The notes: generated by a model not told the origin, from the sequence alone. A stretch of 64,000 nt of DNA from Paenibacillus_AR mesotrionivorans (GCF_046098205.1 NZ_JBJURJ010000008.1:265945-329944), one strand, 5' to 3'. Positions 43,751 through 54,400 are shown, counted from the stretch's first letter. Made by a program: numbers and translations.

Positions 43751-46700
43751 ATGCGGACCACTGTCTGCTTAAATGGAGAATGGGATTTTATGCCCCTTTA
43801 CTCCACCCCAACCGCTCTCGAGCTGCCGTATCAGCTGGCTTTTGAACCGCAAAAGGTGCTGGTGCCCTCCAGTTGGAGAAGTGCTTATGAGAATGTGCCC
43901 GGAAAAAAAATGGGCGATATCCCTGATCATGAATACCGTCCCTATGATCTCTTCGGTTACCCCAAGGAATGGGAGGCGGCCGCGGCAGGTGTGCTGCACC
44001 GGACGTTTACGGTTCCTGCCGGAATGGAAGGGCAGCGGATTTTCCTGCGTCTCGACGGGATCATGCAGCAAGCAGCCATTTATCTGGACCGGGAGCAAAT
44101 CGCTTATTGGCAGGACGGTTATCTGCCCCTCCGTGTAGAAGTGACGGGCAAGGTGAAGCCCGGCGGCGAGCACCGTCTGCATGTGGTGTGCAGCAGCTTT
44201 CCCAAGGTGAAGATTCCATCCGGTTTGGAAAAGGTCACCGGCTTAACCGGCTCCTGGTTCGGCTACATTGCACGGGGCATCTGGCAGGATGTGTTCCTGG
44301 AGAGCCAGCCTGTGCAGGCGATTGAGGATGTGGTGGTCCGTACCTCCGTCCGGGAGAAACGTCTGGAGGTGGATGCGTCCGTTACTCTGCTGGCGGGTGC
44401 GTCTGTGGGTGCCGGTTCGGGTTTGGCTGGCGGGCAGCCGGTGCTGCGGCTCGCGGTGAAGCCTGCTGGTAATGCTGATGCTGCGGTTGTGCTGGAGGCG
44501 GCGGTTTCAGCGGCGGCGGGGGCGGCAGCCAACGGAGATGCAGCGGGCTTGGGAGGCGGGTCAACTGGTGGAACGGGCGTGAACCGGAATATCGGCCTGA
44601 TAGACGGAACTGTTTTGGTGCGCTTTTCGCTGGACTGGGCTGACCCGGTGTTATGGAGTCCGGACCAGCCGTTCCTTTATATGTTGGAGCTGGAGCTTGT
44701 ATTGGACGGGCAGGTGTTGGACCGCCAGGAGGTTCGTTTTGGCTTCCGGGAAGTGTGGACTGAAGGGCCGCGCTTTATGCTGAACGGGATTCCGGTGAAT
44801 CTGCGCGGGGACTCCTGGCATTTCCAGGGGGCGAATCAGCAAACGGAAGCCTATGTGCGCACCTGGTACAGCATGTGCAAGGAAGCGGGCGTGAACAGTG
44901 TGCGTCTGCATGCGGAGCCGTACCCGGCGTACTATCTGGACATTGCCGATGAGATGGGTATGCTGATCGTGGATGAAACCGCCATCTACGGCTCCGGCAA
45001 AACCATGCAGGCCGACCATCCCGACTATATCGAAAACTGCCGCCGCCATGTGGAGCGTCTGGTACAGCGGGACAAGAACCATCCCTCCATTATCATGTGG
45101 AGCGTCGAGAACGAAATGCGCTGGGTGGACGGGCGGGATATTTTCAAAACCTTTATCCCCGAATTTATGGATATCATCCGCGGACTGGACGCTACACGCC
45201 CGATTATCGTGGAGGGGGACAACCGCCTTTTGCCCAAAGAGCTGACAGAGGTGGAAACCCGCCATTACAACATCGACGGCATCATCGATCAATGGGACCG
45301 GACGGTGCCGCTGGTATTCGGCGAGCATGGCGGCTGGTGGTACATTTGCCCGCAGAACAGCAGCATGTATGTAGGCTTCGATGCCTACCATCATACGGAT
45401 GAAGCGGCCAAGGGACTGGCGGAAAAAGAGCGTCTCTTTGTGGAATATGCCCGCCGCCAAGGGGTGTCCGGCATCTCCACCTTTAACTTCGCCCACTATT
45501 TCATGCGGGCTATGCCGGAGCGGGACATTCCCTTGCCAACGCCGGAACGGCTGGACACGCCGGGACCGAAGCCCAAGGTGATTCCGCGTTACTCGCTATC
45601 GCTGAACAATGGGCTATTGCCTGCGGAATACCCGGCGTACAGGACGAACCCGTCCTTCGCGATTATGGCCGCGTCCTTCAAACCTGCTACCATTCTGGCG
45701 GCGGAGTATAACACCAGCTTCTTCGACGACCTGCCTGTCCGGCGGAGCTTCGATGTGTTCAACGATACACTGGTTTCGCGGGATGTGGAGGTGGCGTGCA
45801 GCATCCGCCAGGGTGGGCGGACTGTATTTGAGGAGACCTTCCGTTTTGTGCAGGAGCCGGCGGATCATCGGGTGGTTTACTTTGAGTGGACGCCGGGTGA
45901 AGTGTCTGGTGTGGAGGAAGCCGTGCTGACAGCTGCGCTGCGGCATGACGGACAGCCTGTGCATGAGCTGGTTGTGCCGTATCGGATTTATTCCGGGGCG
46001 TTGAAGACTTCACCTGCCGGAGTAGCGCGGTCTGCTGTTTTTGTAGGAAGCGGCGTGGATTATGAAGTTTTGTCGCCACTGGTTCCCGAATGCCGCCGGA
46101 TTGGATTTGATGAGCTTGCCGGGCTTTCGCCGGAGACTCTGGTCATCGTCGGCAGCAAGCTGGAGGACCGGGATGGCGGATTGGAAGCGGTGCTGAAGCA
46201 GCATGTGGGCCAAGGCGGTCGTGTGCTTCTGCTGGAGCAGATCAGCCTTTCCCTGGGCAAGCTGGCCTTGAGCAGGCAAAGCTTCCTGCGGGCCCATGGC
46301 GCCGATTGGAAGCATCCGGTGCTGAAAGGATTGGGCAGCAGCGACTTTATGTTCTGGCATGAGGCACTCCATGAGGACGGACCGGAGCCGGTGGTGCATG
46401 CCGCCTTCGAAAAGCCGCTGCACGGCGACTTCACCATGATTCTGGAATGCAGCTCCGGGGATTTCGGGGATGGCGGCGATCTGTGGACACCGCTTCTGGA
46501 GTATAAGAGCGGCGGCGGGTTATTTGTGGCCAATCAGATGGACATGATGCCCCATATCGGGCGTGTGCCCCAGGCCTGCCTGCTGCTGCGGAATCTGTTG
46601 GCTTATGCCGGGCAGGCTGCCGAAGCGGAGCTGCCGGAAGCGGCTGCAGTAAGCGTAGAAATGGCGGAAGGACGGACTGTCATTTCCGCGGAAGCGAAGG

Positions 46701-48022
46701 CTCTGCCAGTGACAGCGGCCTGGGTGAAACAGGGTGGACAGGCGCATTCGTTCCTGGAGACGATCCAGCTGGAGCATCAGCTTGTGGCGGATGCTTCTGA
46801 GCTAGAGAATCTGCCGGCGGCAAGTTTGGTTATCGTGGAAGCAGCTCTTTTGAAGGAACAAGCAGATAGGGATGATGTACACGCCAACGCCCATGCCACT
46901 TCCCATGCGGGTGAAACTTCAACGGCGCAACCGGTTAACGCGCTGCGGCAGTTTGCTGAAAAGGGCGGTAAGGTGCTGGTGCTGCCTGCGCTGCCTGAGG
47001 ATGCATCAGGCCTTGCCCGGCTGGCGGATGGTGCAGTGAAGGTGGTTGAACACGAGACCTACCATCTGGAAGCGGAGTATGTGTGCCTTGAGGTGTCCGG
47101 CATGAGTCCGGTGGATCTTTTCGGCTTCGATAAGGTGCACCTGTCACCGCGCAATGTGGTGAACAAGCCCTTGGCCTTGCACCGCCTGGAAATTCCAGGC
47201 GCAGCCATGCTGTGCCGGAGCGTGGAGGGCACCGCCTGGAAGGACTTCTTCGTCGGGCAATACGCGGCCGAATACAGCCGCTTGGCACTGGTAGAATTTA
47301 ACCGGGACAAAGCCCGGGAATCCGGTGTCTTCCTGGCCGGTCTCCCCGCAGGAAACGGACAGCTGCTGTTCTCCCAGCTGCTGCTTGACACCGACAGCGC
47401 CAAGAGCATCCGGCTGTACACCCGTTTGCTGGCCAATCTGGGTGCAGCCTTCGGAGACGGCCTGCTGCAAACCGCCAAGGGTGACGGGGAATGGGCGGTC
47501 GAAAGCCTGATGGCGCTCCCCTGCCCGCCTTATGTGGATTTTGCGGCGATGAAGAGCTATTATACCGATCCGGAATTTTCCCTGAACAACCTAGGCGAAG
47601 GCCTCTACGGCTGGATGAAAAAGAAGGAGCGCAGCCCTGAGGACGGCACGGTACTGCTGGACAATCCGGGCGGAACCCCCTGGTTCCTAAGCTGCTTCGT
47701 GCATGTGCCGGTGGCGGCGACTGGTGCTGAGGGTGGTGCTGGTGCTGATGCAGGTGCTGCTACCGAATCCAGGACTGCAGCTGAGCGCATCGGCAAGCTG
47801 CGGATTAACACCAATGCCCCCTGCGAGATCTACCTGAACGGCAAGCTGGAGCCGGAGCCGCAGAACCGGATTACGCTGCTGACTGGAGTGAACCGTCTGA
47901 TCGCCATCGTCCATTCCGCCAAAGAGGATGTCCGGTTAGGCCTGGTCTTCCTGAACGAAGACGGCCATTACATGAAGGACCTGCAATACCGCATGACCAT
48001 GGACGAGGTTGAGCCGAAGTAA
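43751..48022 (+). CDS. Giant GH2-type glycoside hydrolase
   Basis: A 1423-residue protein, far longer than ordinary GH2 enzymes (about 600-1050). N-terminal sugar-binding domain (LNGEWDFMPL, about 1-180), Ig-like domain (about 180-330) and TIM barrel (about 335-620). The acid/base is E455 in WSVENEMRW and the nucleophile E525 in VFGEHGGWW, 70 residues apart as expected. The C-terminal 800 residues contain two glutaminase-like or trimerisation-type domains (LVIVGSKLEDRDG near 790, LVIVEAALLKEQ near 1030) and a final beta-sandwich. Two Ala/Gly-rich inserts (about 250-277, 1322-1342) look like recent expansions. There is no signal peptide. Beta-galactosidase, beta-glucuronidase or alpha-L-arabinopyranosidase activities are all possible. 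Confidence 0.85.
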   Translation: MRTTVCLNGEWDFMPLYSTPTALELPYQLAFEPQKVLVPSSWRSAYENVPGKKMGDIPDHEYRPYDLFGYPKEWEAAAAGVLHRTFTVPAGMEGQRIFLRLDGIMQQAAIYLDREQIAYWQDGYLPLRVEVTGKVKPGGEHRLHVVCSSFPKVKIPSGLEKVTGLTGSWFGYIARGIWQDVFLESQPVQAIEDVVVRTSVREKRLEVDASVTLLAGASVGAGSGLAGGQPVLRLAVKPAGNADAAVVLEAAVSAAAGAAANGDAAGLGGGSTGGTGVNRNIGLIDGTVLVRFSLDWADPVLWSPDQPFLYMLELELVLDGQVLDRQEVRFGFREVWTEGPRFMLNGIPVNLRGDSWHFQGANQQTEAYVRTWYSMCKEAGVNSVRLHAEPYPAYYLDIADEMGMLIVDETAIYGSGKTMQADHPDYIENCRRHVERLVQRDKNHPSIIMWSVENEMRWVDGRDIFKTFIPEFMDIIRGLDATRPIIVEGDNRLLPKELTEVETRHYNIDGIIDQWDRTVPLVFGEHGGWWYICPQNSSMYVGFDAYHHTDEAAKGLAEKERLFVEYARRQGVSGISTFNFAHYFMRAMPERDIPLPTPERLDTPGPKPKVIPRYSLSLNNGLLPAEYPAYRTNPSFAIMAASFKPATILAAEYNTSFFDDLPVRRSFDVFNDTLVSRDVEVACSIRQGGRTVFEETFRFVQEPADHRVVYFEWTPGEVSGVEEAVLTAALRHDGQPVHELVVPYRIYSGALKTSPAGVARSAVFVGSGVDYEVLSPLVPECRRIGFDELAGLSPETLVIVGSKLEDRDGGLEAVLKQHVGQGGRVLLLEQISLSLGKLALSRQSFLRAHGADWKHPVLKGLGSSDFMFWHEALHEDGPEPVVHAAFEKPLHGDFTMILECSSGDFGDGGDLWTPLLEYKSGGGLFVANQMDMMPHIGRVPQACLLLRNLLAYAGQAAEAELPEAAAVSVEMAEGRTVISAEAKALPVTAAWVKQGGQAHSFLETIQLEHQLVADASELENLPAASLVIVEAALLKEQADRDDVHANAHATSHAGETSTAQPVNALRQFAEKGGKVLVLPALPEDASGLARLADGAVKVVEHETYHLEAEYVCLEVSGMSPVDLFGFDKVHLSPRNVVNKPLALHRLEIPGAAMLCRSVEGTAWKDFFVGQYAAEYSRLALVEFNRDKARESGVFLAGLPAGNGQLLFSQLLLDTDSAKSIRLYTRLLANLGAAFGDGLLQTAKGDGEWAVESLMALPCPPYVDFAAMKSYYTDPEFSLNNLGEGLYGWMKKKERSPEDGTVLLDNPGGTPWFLSCFVHVPVAATGAEGGAGADAGAATESRTAAERIGKLRINTNAPCEIYLNGKLEPEPQNRITLLTGVNRLIAIVHSAKEDVRLGLVFLNEDGHYMKDLQYRMTMDEVEPK

Positions 48023-48139
48023 AGCTGGCTGCAGCTGTACAGTAACCTTGACACTTCTATAACCCAGGCTGGCCGCCGCTCTAACAACCATTCCCTTTTA
48101 TATGCGGCGCCTGCTCGTCCACTGCTACCTGTCTGCCTG

Positions 48140-48322
48140 TAACGGAACTATCCGACTCTTACACGACATTTTACATCCTTCGGATTTTCTAACGGAACTA
48201 TCCGGCTCTTAGAGGACAAACTTGGTCCGCAAAACCGCCCTATACAGGTTTAACGGTCTCTAAGTTCCGTTACAAAACGGAACATGCCATTTTCGACCGC
48301 TAAGAGCCGCTGAGTTCCGTTA
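48140..48322. repeat. Palindromic repeat cluster E (TAACGGAACT...CTCTTA)
   Basis: Four units lie between the GH2 and GH94 genes: 48140-48161 and 48190-48211 forward (TAACGGAACTATCCGRCTCT then TA), 48251-48272 (TAACGG...TTCCGTTA) and 48301-48322 reverse (TAAGAGCC...TTCCGTTA). It is the same family as cluster C. No gene is seen in 48023-48357. Confidence 0.75.
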
Positions 48323-48357
48323 ACGTCTCCGGGGGACACCACAAAAGGAGCGATCCC

Positions 48358-50745
48358 ATGAAAAAGCCCACCCATCAACCGCTGGAACAAACCTTCCGCT
48401 TCCACGACGACAAAAAAGAAGTGGAGTTTCTCCGTCACGATACCCCGACGCCCTGGATGAACTATTTGTCCAACGGTACCTTCCATACTATGATGTCCCA
48501 AGCCGGAGGCGGCGTAGTCTTCTACAAGTCTCCGCAGATCTGGCGGATCACCCGCTACCGGTTCTTCCATTTGCCCACCGACCGCTCCGGACCTTACATT
48601 TACCTGCAGGACCGGGACAACGGGGAATACTGGTGCCCAACTAACGAGCCGGCTTACGCCCGTCCTGCTTCCTGGAAAAGCGCCCACGGTATGGGCTACA
48701 CCCGCTTTGAAGCGGAACGGGACGGCCTGGCGGCGAAGACCGTTTATTTCGTCGGCCCCTACGAAAACTCGCTGATCTGGAACCTGACCCTGACCAACAA
48801 CAGCGGCAGCGCAAAATCCCTGAATGTGTTCGCCTATGCCGAATTTGGCATGATGGAATTTATGCGGGAGCTGCAATGGCAGTGCTATAACAAGCATCAG
48901 GTATCCGTGACCTATCTCGACAAGGAAGCGCTGGTCTACAAATACGGTGTGGAAAATCAGCCCAAACCCGACGAAACCCCACTGGTTTATTTCGCCTCGG
49001 ATGCTCCGCTGTATGCCTATGACGGGGACCGGGACGAATTTATCGGGACCTACCGGAGTGAAGCCAATCCGGAGGCCATCGAAGGAGACGGCTGCACCAA
49101 CTCCACTCTGCTGGGCGGCGACCCCTGCGGCGCGCTTCAATTCCAGGTCACCCTGCAGCCCGGCGAAACCCGGACACTAAACATGTTCCTCGGCTGCGCC
49201 ATGACCGAAGAGGAGATTGCAGCAGCGCTGGACCATTCCCGGCAAAAGGACTTCGTCGCCAAATCCTTCGCCGCCCTCACCGCCAACTGGGCGGACTACC
49301 TGGGCAAGCTGGAATGCCAGCTGCCGGATGAGGAAGCTTCACGGATGATTAACATCTGGAATCCGTACCAGGCGGAGCGGAACTTCCAGTTTTCGCGGAA
49401 CATCTCCTTCTACGCCACAGGTACCTTCCGCGGAGTGGGCTACCGGGACACTGCTCAGGATATTTTGTCTGTGATCCCCTTCGATCAGGAGCGGGCCAAG
49501 GATAAGATCAAGCTGCTGCTGGGTCAACAATACCAGGACGGGCACGTCAACCACTATTTTTTCCCCACGGAAGGTTGGGAGCCAGTCACCAGTATCCATT
49601 CGGACGATCATCTGTGGACCGCCCTACCTGTGTGGGACCTGGCTGCCGAAACCGGGGACGCCTCCTTCCTCCAGGAAACCGTGCCCTATTATGATGGCGG
49701 AGAGGATACCATCTACGGCCACTTGAAGCGCGCCATCGATTTCACCGCCTCCAAGCTGGGGCCCAATGGCTTCCCGCTGATGCTGCGTTCCGACTGGAAC
49801 GACCAGCTGTTCCGCGTCTGCCGCAAGGGCAAGGGCGAAAGCATCTGGACGGCCATGCAGCTGGGCACCGTTCTTTTGAAGATGCAGGACCTGGCTGTTC
49901 TGGCCGGACATCCTGAGGATGTGGAAGGCTATCGCAAGATGTATGCGGAGCAGCAGGAGCTGGTGAATACACTGGGCTGGGACGGTAAATGGTTCCGGCG
50001 CGCCGTGATGGACGACGGGCGTTTCCTGGGCAGCGATATTCATGATGAAGCGAAAATCTGGCTCAACTCCCAAACCTGGGCCACCTTGTCGGGTATGGCG
50101 GAGGAGTCCAAGGGCATCCAAGCCATGGACAGCGTGCGCGAGATGCTGGACACCGAGCTGGGCATCAAAAAGCTGCATCCGTCCATCACCACCTTCCCTG
50201 ATCCGGCGGACCCGCTTACCAATTACAACAAGGGTACGGGTGAAAATGGAGCTGTCTTCTGCCACGCCAATACCTGGGCGATTATTGCGGAATGTATGCT
50301 GGGCCGGGGCGACCAGGCGTATAAGTATTACCGGCAGCTCATTCCCCAAGTGGCCATGGAAAAAGCCGGCCTGAACCGCTACAAAGCCGAGCCGTATGTC
50401 TACGCCTCCAACCTGTTCGGTCCCGAGTCCGACAAATTCGGTCTGGCCAACGTGTCCTGGCTGTCAGGCACCGCCGCCTGGATGTATGTAGCCGCCACCC
50501 AATACATTATGGGCATCAAAGCGGACCTGGAGGGCCTGCGCATTGACCCCTGTATCCCCTCCGAGTGGGAAGGGTTCACCGCCAAGCGCCGTTTCCGCGG
50601 CTGCGAGTACCACATTACCGTCACCAACACCAGCCGCTCCTGCAAGGGTGTGAAGGAGATCCGGGTGGACGGACGGCTGATTGACGGCAACGTGCTGCCG
50701 GTTTATCCCGCCGGAACAAACGTTCAGGTGGAAGTGGTGTTGTAA
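48358..50745 (+). CDS. GH94 glycoside phosphorylase
   Basis: A 795-residue intracellular enzyme that cleaves a beta-linked disaccharide or oligosaccharide with phosphate, giving a sugar 1-phosphate. The N-terminus (TPWMNYLSNGTFHTMMSQAG, WRITRYR) matches cellobiose/chitobiose phosphorylases. GVGYRDTAQD (about 360-370) holds the -1 subsite Arg and Asp, SDWNDQL has the putative general acid D482 (compare D490 of cellobiose phosphorylase), and GENGAVFCHANTW lies near the phosphate site. AAAGGAG precedes the ATG. The acceptor specificity cannot be read. A phosphorylase beside a GH2 enzyme and an AraC regulator suggests energy-saving breakdown of an imported oligosaccharide. Confidence 0.9.
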   Translation: MKKPTHQPLEQTFRFHDDKKEVEFLRHDTPTPWMNYLSNGTFHTMMSQAGGGVVFYKSPQIWRITRYRFFHLPTDRSGPYIYLQDRDNGEYWCPTNEPAYARPASWKSAHGMGYTRFEAERDGLAAKTVYFVGPYENSLIWNLTLTNNSGSAKSLNVFAYAEFGMMEFMRELQWQCYNKHQVSVTYLDKEALVYKYGVENQPKPDETPLVYFASDAPLYAYDGDRDEFIGTYRSEANPEAIEGDGCTNSTLLGGDPCGALQFQVTLQPGETRTLNMFLGCAMTEEEIAAALDHSRQKDFVAKSFAALTANWADYLGKLECQLPDEEASRMINIWNPYQAERNFQFSRNISFYATGTFRGVGYRDTAQDILSVIPFDQERAKDKIKLLLGQQYQDGHVNHYFFPTEGWEPVTSIHSDDHLWTALPVWDLAAETGDASFLQETVPYYDGGEDTIYGHLKRAIDFTASKLGPNGFPLMLRSDWNDQLFRVCRKGKGESIWTAMQLGTVLLKMQDLAVLAGHPEDVEGYRKMYAEQQELVNTLGWDGKWFRRAVMDDGRFLGSDIHDEAKIWLNSQTWATLSGMAEESKGIQAMDSVREMLDTELGIKKLHPSITTFPDPADPLTNYNKGTGENGAVFCHANTWAIIAECMLGRGDQAYKYYRQLIPQVAMEKAGLNRYKAEPYVYASNLFGPESDKFGLANVSWLSGTAAWMYVAATQYIMGIKADLEGLRIDPCIPSEWEGFTAKRRFRGCEYHITVTNTSRSCKGVKEIRVDGRLIDGNVLPVYPAGTNVQVEVVL

Positions 50746-50775
50746 CAAACGGAGCAAGATCCAGCTACAGCAAAA

Positions 50776-50813
50776 AGCCGGCACGCCTTTGGGCATGCCG
50801 GCTGGTTGTTTTT
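50776..50813 (+). terminator. Rho-independent terminator after the GH94 gene
   Basis: AGCCGGCACGCC (50776-50787) pairs with GGCATGCCGGCT (50792-50803), with one G-T pair, and is followed by GGTTGTTTTT. It ends the second glycan locus. Confidence 0.85.
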
Positions 50814-50879
50814 CCGGTCGTTGCATTCCGGCCGGTGCTTTTCTGGTCGCCGTTTTTCTAACTTTCTGATCGTCGTTTT

Positions 50880-51066
50880 TCTAACGGAAGCTACGGCCCT
50901 TATTCCTTAAAAAAACCGGGTTCTCAGATTCTAACGGCGCGGAGAGACCTTATATGCTGCGTATTAGGGAAAATGCTCCCTTTTTCCCTCGAATAGCGGC
51001 TGTGGCCGCCGTTAGATTTTGGGAAGTGGCTTTTGGGGGGAAATAACGGCGCTGGCCGCCGTTAGA
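50880..51066. repeat. Palindromic repeat cluster F (TCTAACGG...CTTATT), both orientations
   Basis: Forward units at 50880-50904 and 50930-50953, reverse units at 50992-51016 and 51042-51066 (AATARCGGC...GCCGTTAGA). Sequence and two-plus-two arrangement match cluster B 20 kb away. The remainder, 51067-51366, has no gene. Confidence 0.75.
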
Positions 51067-51366
51067 ATTCTGGAGCAGCCCAGCGACCATCGTTGGAAGG
51101 GAAAATGCGGGTTCAAGTGTGGATTTTCTGAGAAAAATTCTAGGCGGCCCTCATTTCCCCATCGCATATAGCTCCAACGTTCCCACCAAACGGTGTGGAG
51201 CCGCATGGTATTGGTATTTTAGTAGATTCGATCCGAGCCCCGCCCTCTCCCACACCGTCGATCTATTCGATTCGCAACCCCAGTTACTTGTACCCTCAGC
51301 ACCAATCCCCGCTCCTCCGATTTTTCCGGTCTTCCACTAGTCATTCCTCTTCTCACAACACCAAGA

Positions 51367-51386
51367 GGCTTGCGCAGCTGCAAGCC
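51367..51386 (-). terminator. Weak hairpin downstream of the S-layer enzyme gene
   Basis: GGCTTGC and GCAAGCC arms of seven bases enclose six bases; the minus-strand tail (TCTTGGTG) is only partly T-rich. It is the nearest terminator-like structure to the 51467 stop. Confidence 0.4.
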
Positions 51387-51403
51387 CCTTGGATTTTATG
51401 CTA

Positions 51404-51460
51404 CTCCTTTGTTGTGTTCTGCTCCTTTGTTACGTGCTGCTCCTTTGCTACGTGCTGCTC
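51404..51460 (-). repeat. 18-bp tandem repeat, in frame after the stop codon
   Basis: On the minus strand, directly after the TAA of the S-layer enzyme, three imperfect 18-bp copies follow. Read in the same frame they give EQHVAK, EQHVTK and EQNTTK, then a TAG at 51401-51403. Each copy also carries AAAGGAG. It may be an extinct C-terminal tail or a simple slippage repeat. Confidence 0.6.
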
Positions 51461-51466
51461 AATTTC

Positions 51467-54400
51467 TTAATTCATAAACTCTACCGCTTGCAGCAGGCGT
51501 TTCACCACCACCGCTGCTTCTGCACGGGTAATGGCTGCTTCCGGAGCAAAGCTGCTCCCGTCCCGCCCGCTAAAAATCCCCGCTCCGCTCATCTGCGCTA
51601 CGGCCTCCTTGGCCCAAGCGGAAATCTGCGCCTCGTCAATGTAGGCGGCTCGTTCCCGCTGCCCTGCGCCGGACATATGACTGCCTGCCGCAGCAACAGC
51701 CCTGGCCGCCATCACAGCCGCCTGCTCCCGGGTAATGTGCTCTGTCGGCCGGAATTCTCCGGTTTCGAAACCATCGGCAAGCCCTGCTTCCACAGCTGTA
51801 GAAACGGCCTCTGCGTACCAATCGGAAGCTGCCACATCAACAAAGGTTGTTTTTGAGTACGCGGCCGGGTCCAACCCAAGCCCACGAGTCAGCATCGCGG
51901 CAAATTCAGCGCGGGTGACAAGCCCATCGGGCGTGTATTGATCCTCCGCTGTTCCGCTTATCACCAGTTTGGAGGCCAGCAGCTCCACCTCCGGCTTGGC
52001 CCAATGTCCCTTCATATCGCTGAAGGTTTTGGACAGCTCCAGCACTGCATACAGACTGTTGCCCTTGCGCTTCAGCTCCGCTGCCGGCTTTCCGTCCTGT
52101 TGAGTAAATACCGCCGGTACAAAAGAAAGCTTGCCTGTAGCCGGATCAATACGAACTCCTGTGGCGGCAGCCGGATTTACATCCTGGGTAAGAGGCAGCC
52201 ACCGGCTTACATACTCCTTCCAGGATGTCAATTCCAAATTCCGTCCGTTTATTACCATATCCACCTTGAACTCTACAGGAACACTGATGAGTTTGCCGCC
52301 TGTTTCCGCCGCTGCGGATTGAGCCATTTGATGAGTCTTAGATTGGGCTGAAACTAGTCCTATATGGACACGAAGCGTCCCATTTTCTCTCCCTGCCAGC
52401 AAAGCCAGTTGCTCCGCAGCTCCAGCCAACGGCAGCTCATAGGAACCGGAGCTGCTTCGGATGAACAGCGTCGACTTGCCGCCTTGGACGCCAGCCTTCT
52501 GTAAAGCAGCAGCCGGCAGCTCCAGCCTGATTGCACTGCTATCCGGCACTTCTACGATCAGACGGTCAACAGCCTCGGTGCTGCCGAGTTTTCCCAACGC
52601 TGCCTCCAGAATCGTGGAGGACAACGACAGCACTGTGACGGTTCCTCCTTCCGGCGTTTGTTCGATAGTCCCGTTCAAAGAAGCCGCATCCAGCACAATC
52701 CCTTCAGCGGTTACCGACACGGGGACTTGACCACTCCCGCCCCCTGTCTGCGGGTGATCTGTCCCGGCAGGCTCCTCAGAATCATCATCTCCAGGGCTGC
52801 CGGGGTTCCCGGGATTGCCCGGATTACCCGGAGTTGTCGCCGCTTTGGTGGTCACACTTCCCGTTAGGGCTTCACCCGCATTACCCTTTCGATCTACAGG
52901 AATAACGGCGTAGGTATACGTGGTCCCCGCCTTCAGGCCCGAGGCCAAATACTGATACACGGAGCCGGTGACCGTATCCAATACCTGTTCACCCAAACGG
53001 ATACGGTACTCCGCCACTCCGCTTACATCCGCCGCAGCCGGCCATTCCAGCCTTACCGCCTCCTGCCCGATGCCGTCAGCCGGAAAATCCAGCTTGGCCC
53101 CCACGGGCCATTGCGGACCTGCTTGATCCACGGGAGGTTCGCCGGGACCCGCACCACCGCCGGGTTCCGCTGCCAGCACCGTCAGCAGATGCGAAGCCTT
53201 GCCCGCTCCGTACACTGCTGAGATAACCGTGGTGCCAGGCGAATGCGCCACCACCACACCATTTTCATAAACAGATGCCGTCACCGTATTGCTGCTGGTA
53301 TACACCACACCTGAAGGAGCCGGCACAGCCTTACCGCTCCAATCTACACCCGTTGCCTGCACCAGTCCGTGCTCCCCTGCCTTAAGCGTTTCAGGACCAC
53401 TCAGTACCAGCCCGGCCAACCGGTCTGCTCCAACAGCGCTTTCACCCAGCGTCAAACTGCCCGAGCGGGCAATCAGACCGAAGTAACCCGGACCGCGAAG
53501 CGCATTGGAGGCCGTATCCAGATAATTGAACACCTCCTGACCGTCCACTTTGAAGATCAGCCGGACACCATCCGCTTCCTCGATGCTTCCCAATTCCACA
53601 TGCTTCTTCGTATTAAACGGCAGCATTGTATTGGGAATCGCATCCCCGGCGAGACTGGTGTGTCCCGCGATATTGCCGTAAATCACTGTCCGTGCCGTGC
53701 CGTTGTAACGCTGGAGCTCAATGCCTCCGGAACTGACCACCACCAGATAGTTGTCATCGTTGGAGTAGCTGGCGGTATCACTCTTTTTGCCGAACAGGAG
53801 AGCATACCAGCTTGTCGTTCCGTTAATCGTCAGATCGAAATCCAGCAGCTCGTTCTGGTATTGCCTTCCCCGGTAAATGCCGTGGCCGGTGTTGGGTGTG
53901 CTGATGGTAATAGAACCATCACCCGCGCTGACATTTTGATTCGTTGGATACACATACCAGTCATCGACACCGGAGATTTCCTCCTGCAGACCCGACACTG
54001 CCGTATCCCCGTAATTCCAGACCCGCACGTGGAAAATACCTGTTTTTTCCTCGCCCAGCCGTTCTCCCTTCACCGTCATGATCGTGGAACCCTCCCCATG
54101 CGCAGTCAAAACACCGTCCTCCGTTACGGAGGCGACTGCAGGATCGGATACGGCAAACACCGCATTGCCCAGCTCCACCGTATTGCCGAAGAAGGTTTTG
54201 CCCAAAACCTCAAGGGACTGGGTTGTACCGGAGCGCACCGCCAAAACATGGCCTGCCACATCCTTCAATTCCACCTCGGACAAGGTGTCCCCCACCGTCA
54301 CCTCCGCTTCCAGTGTACGCAGCATGGATGCATTCAGGATATGGATGAGGACCGCTGTTTTGCCCACCGAAACCCCGCTGACCCGCCCGGAGGCGTCCAC

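Noticed and set aside
51404..51469. Functional stop-codon readthrough of the S-layer enzyme
   Set aside because: TAA is an efficient stop with no known readthrough context here, so the in-frame repeat is reported only as an oddity.
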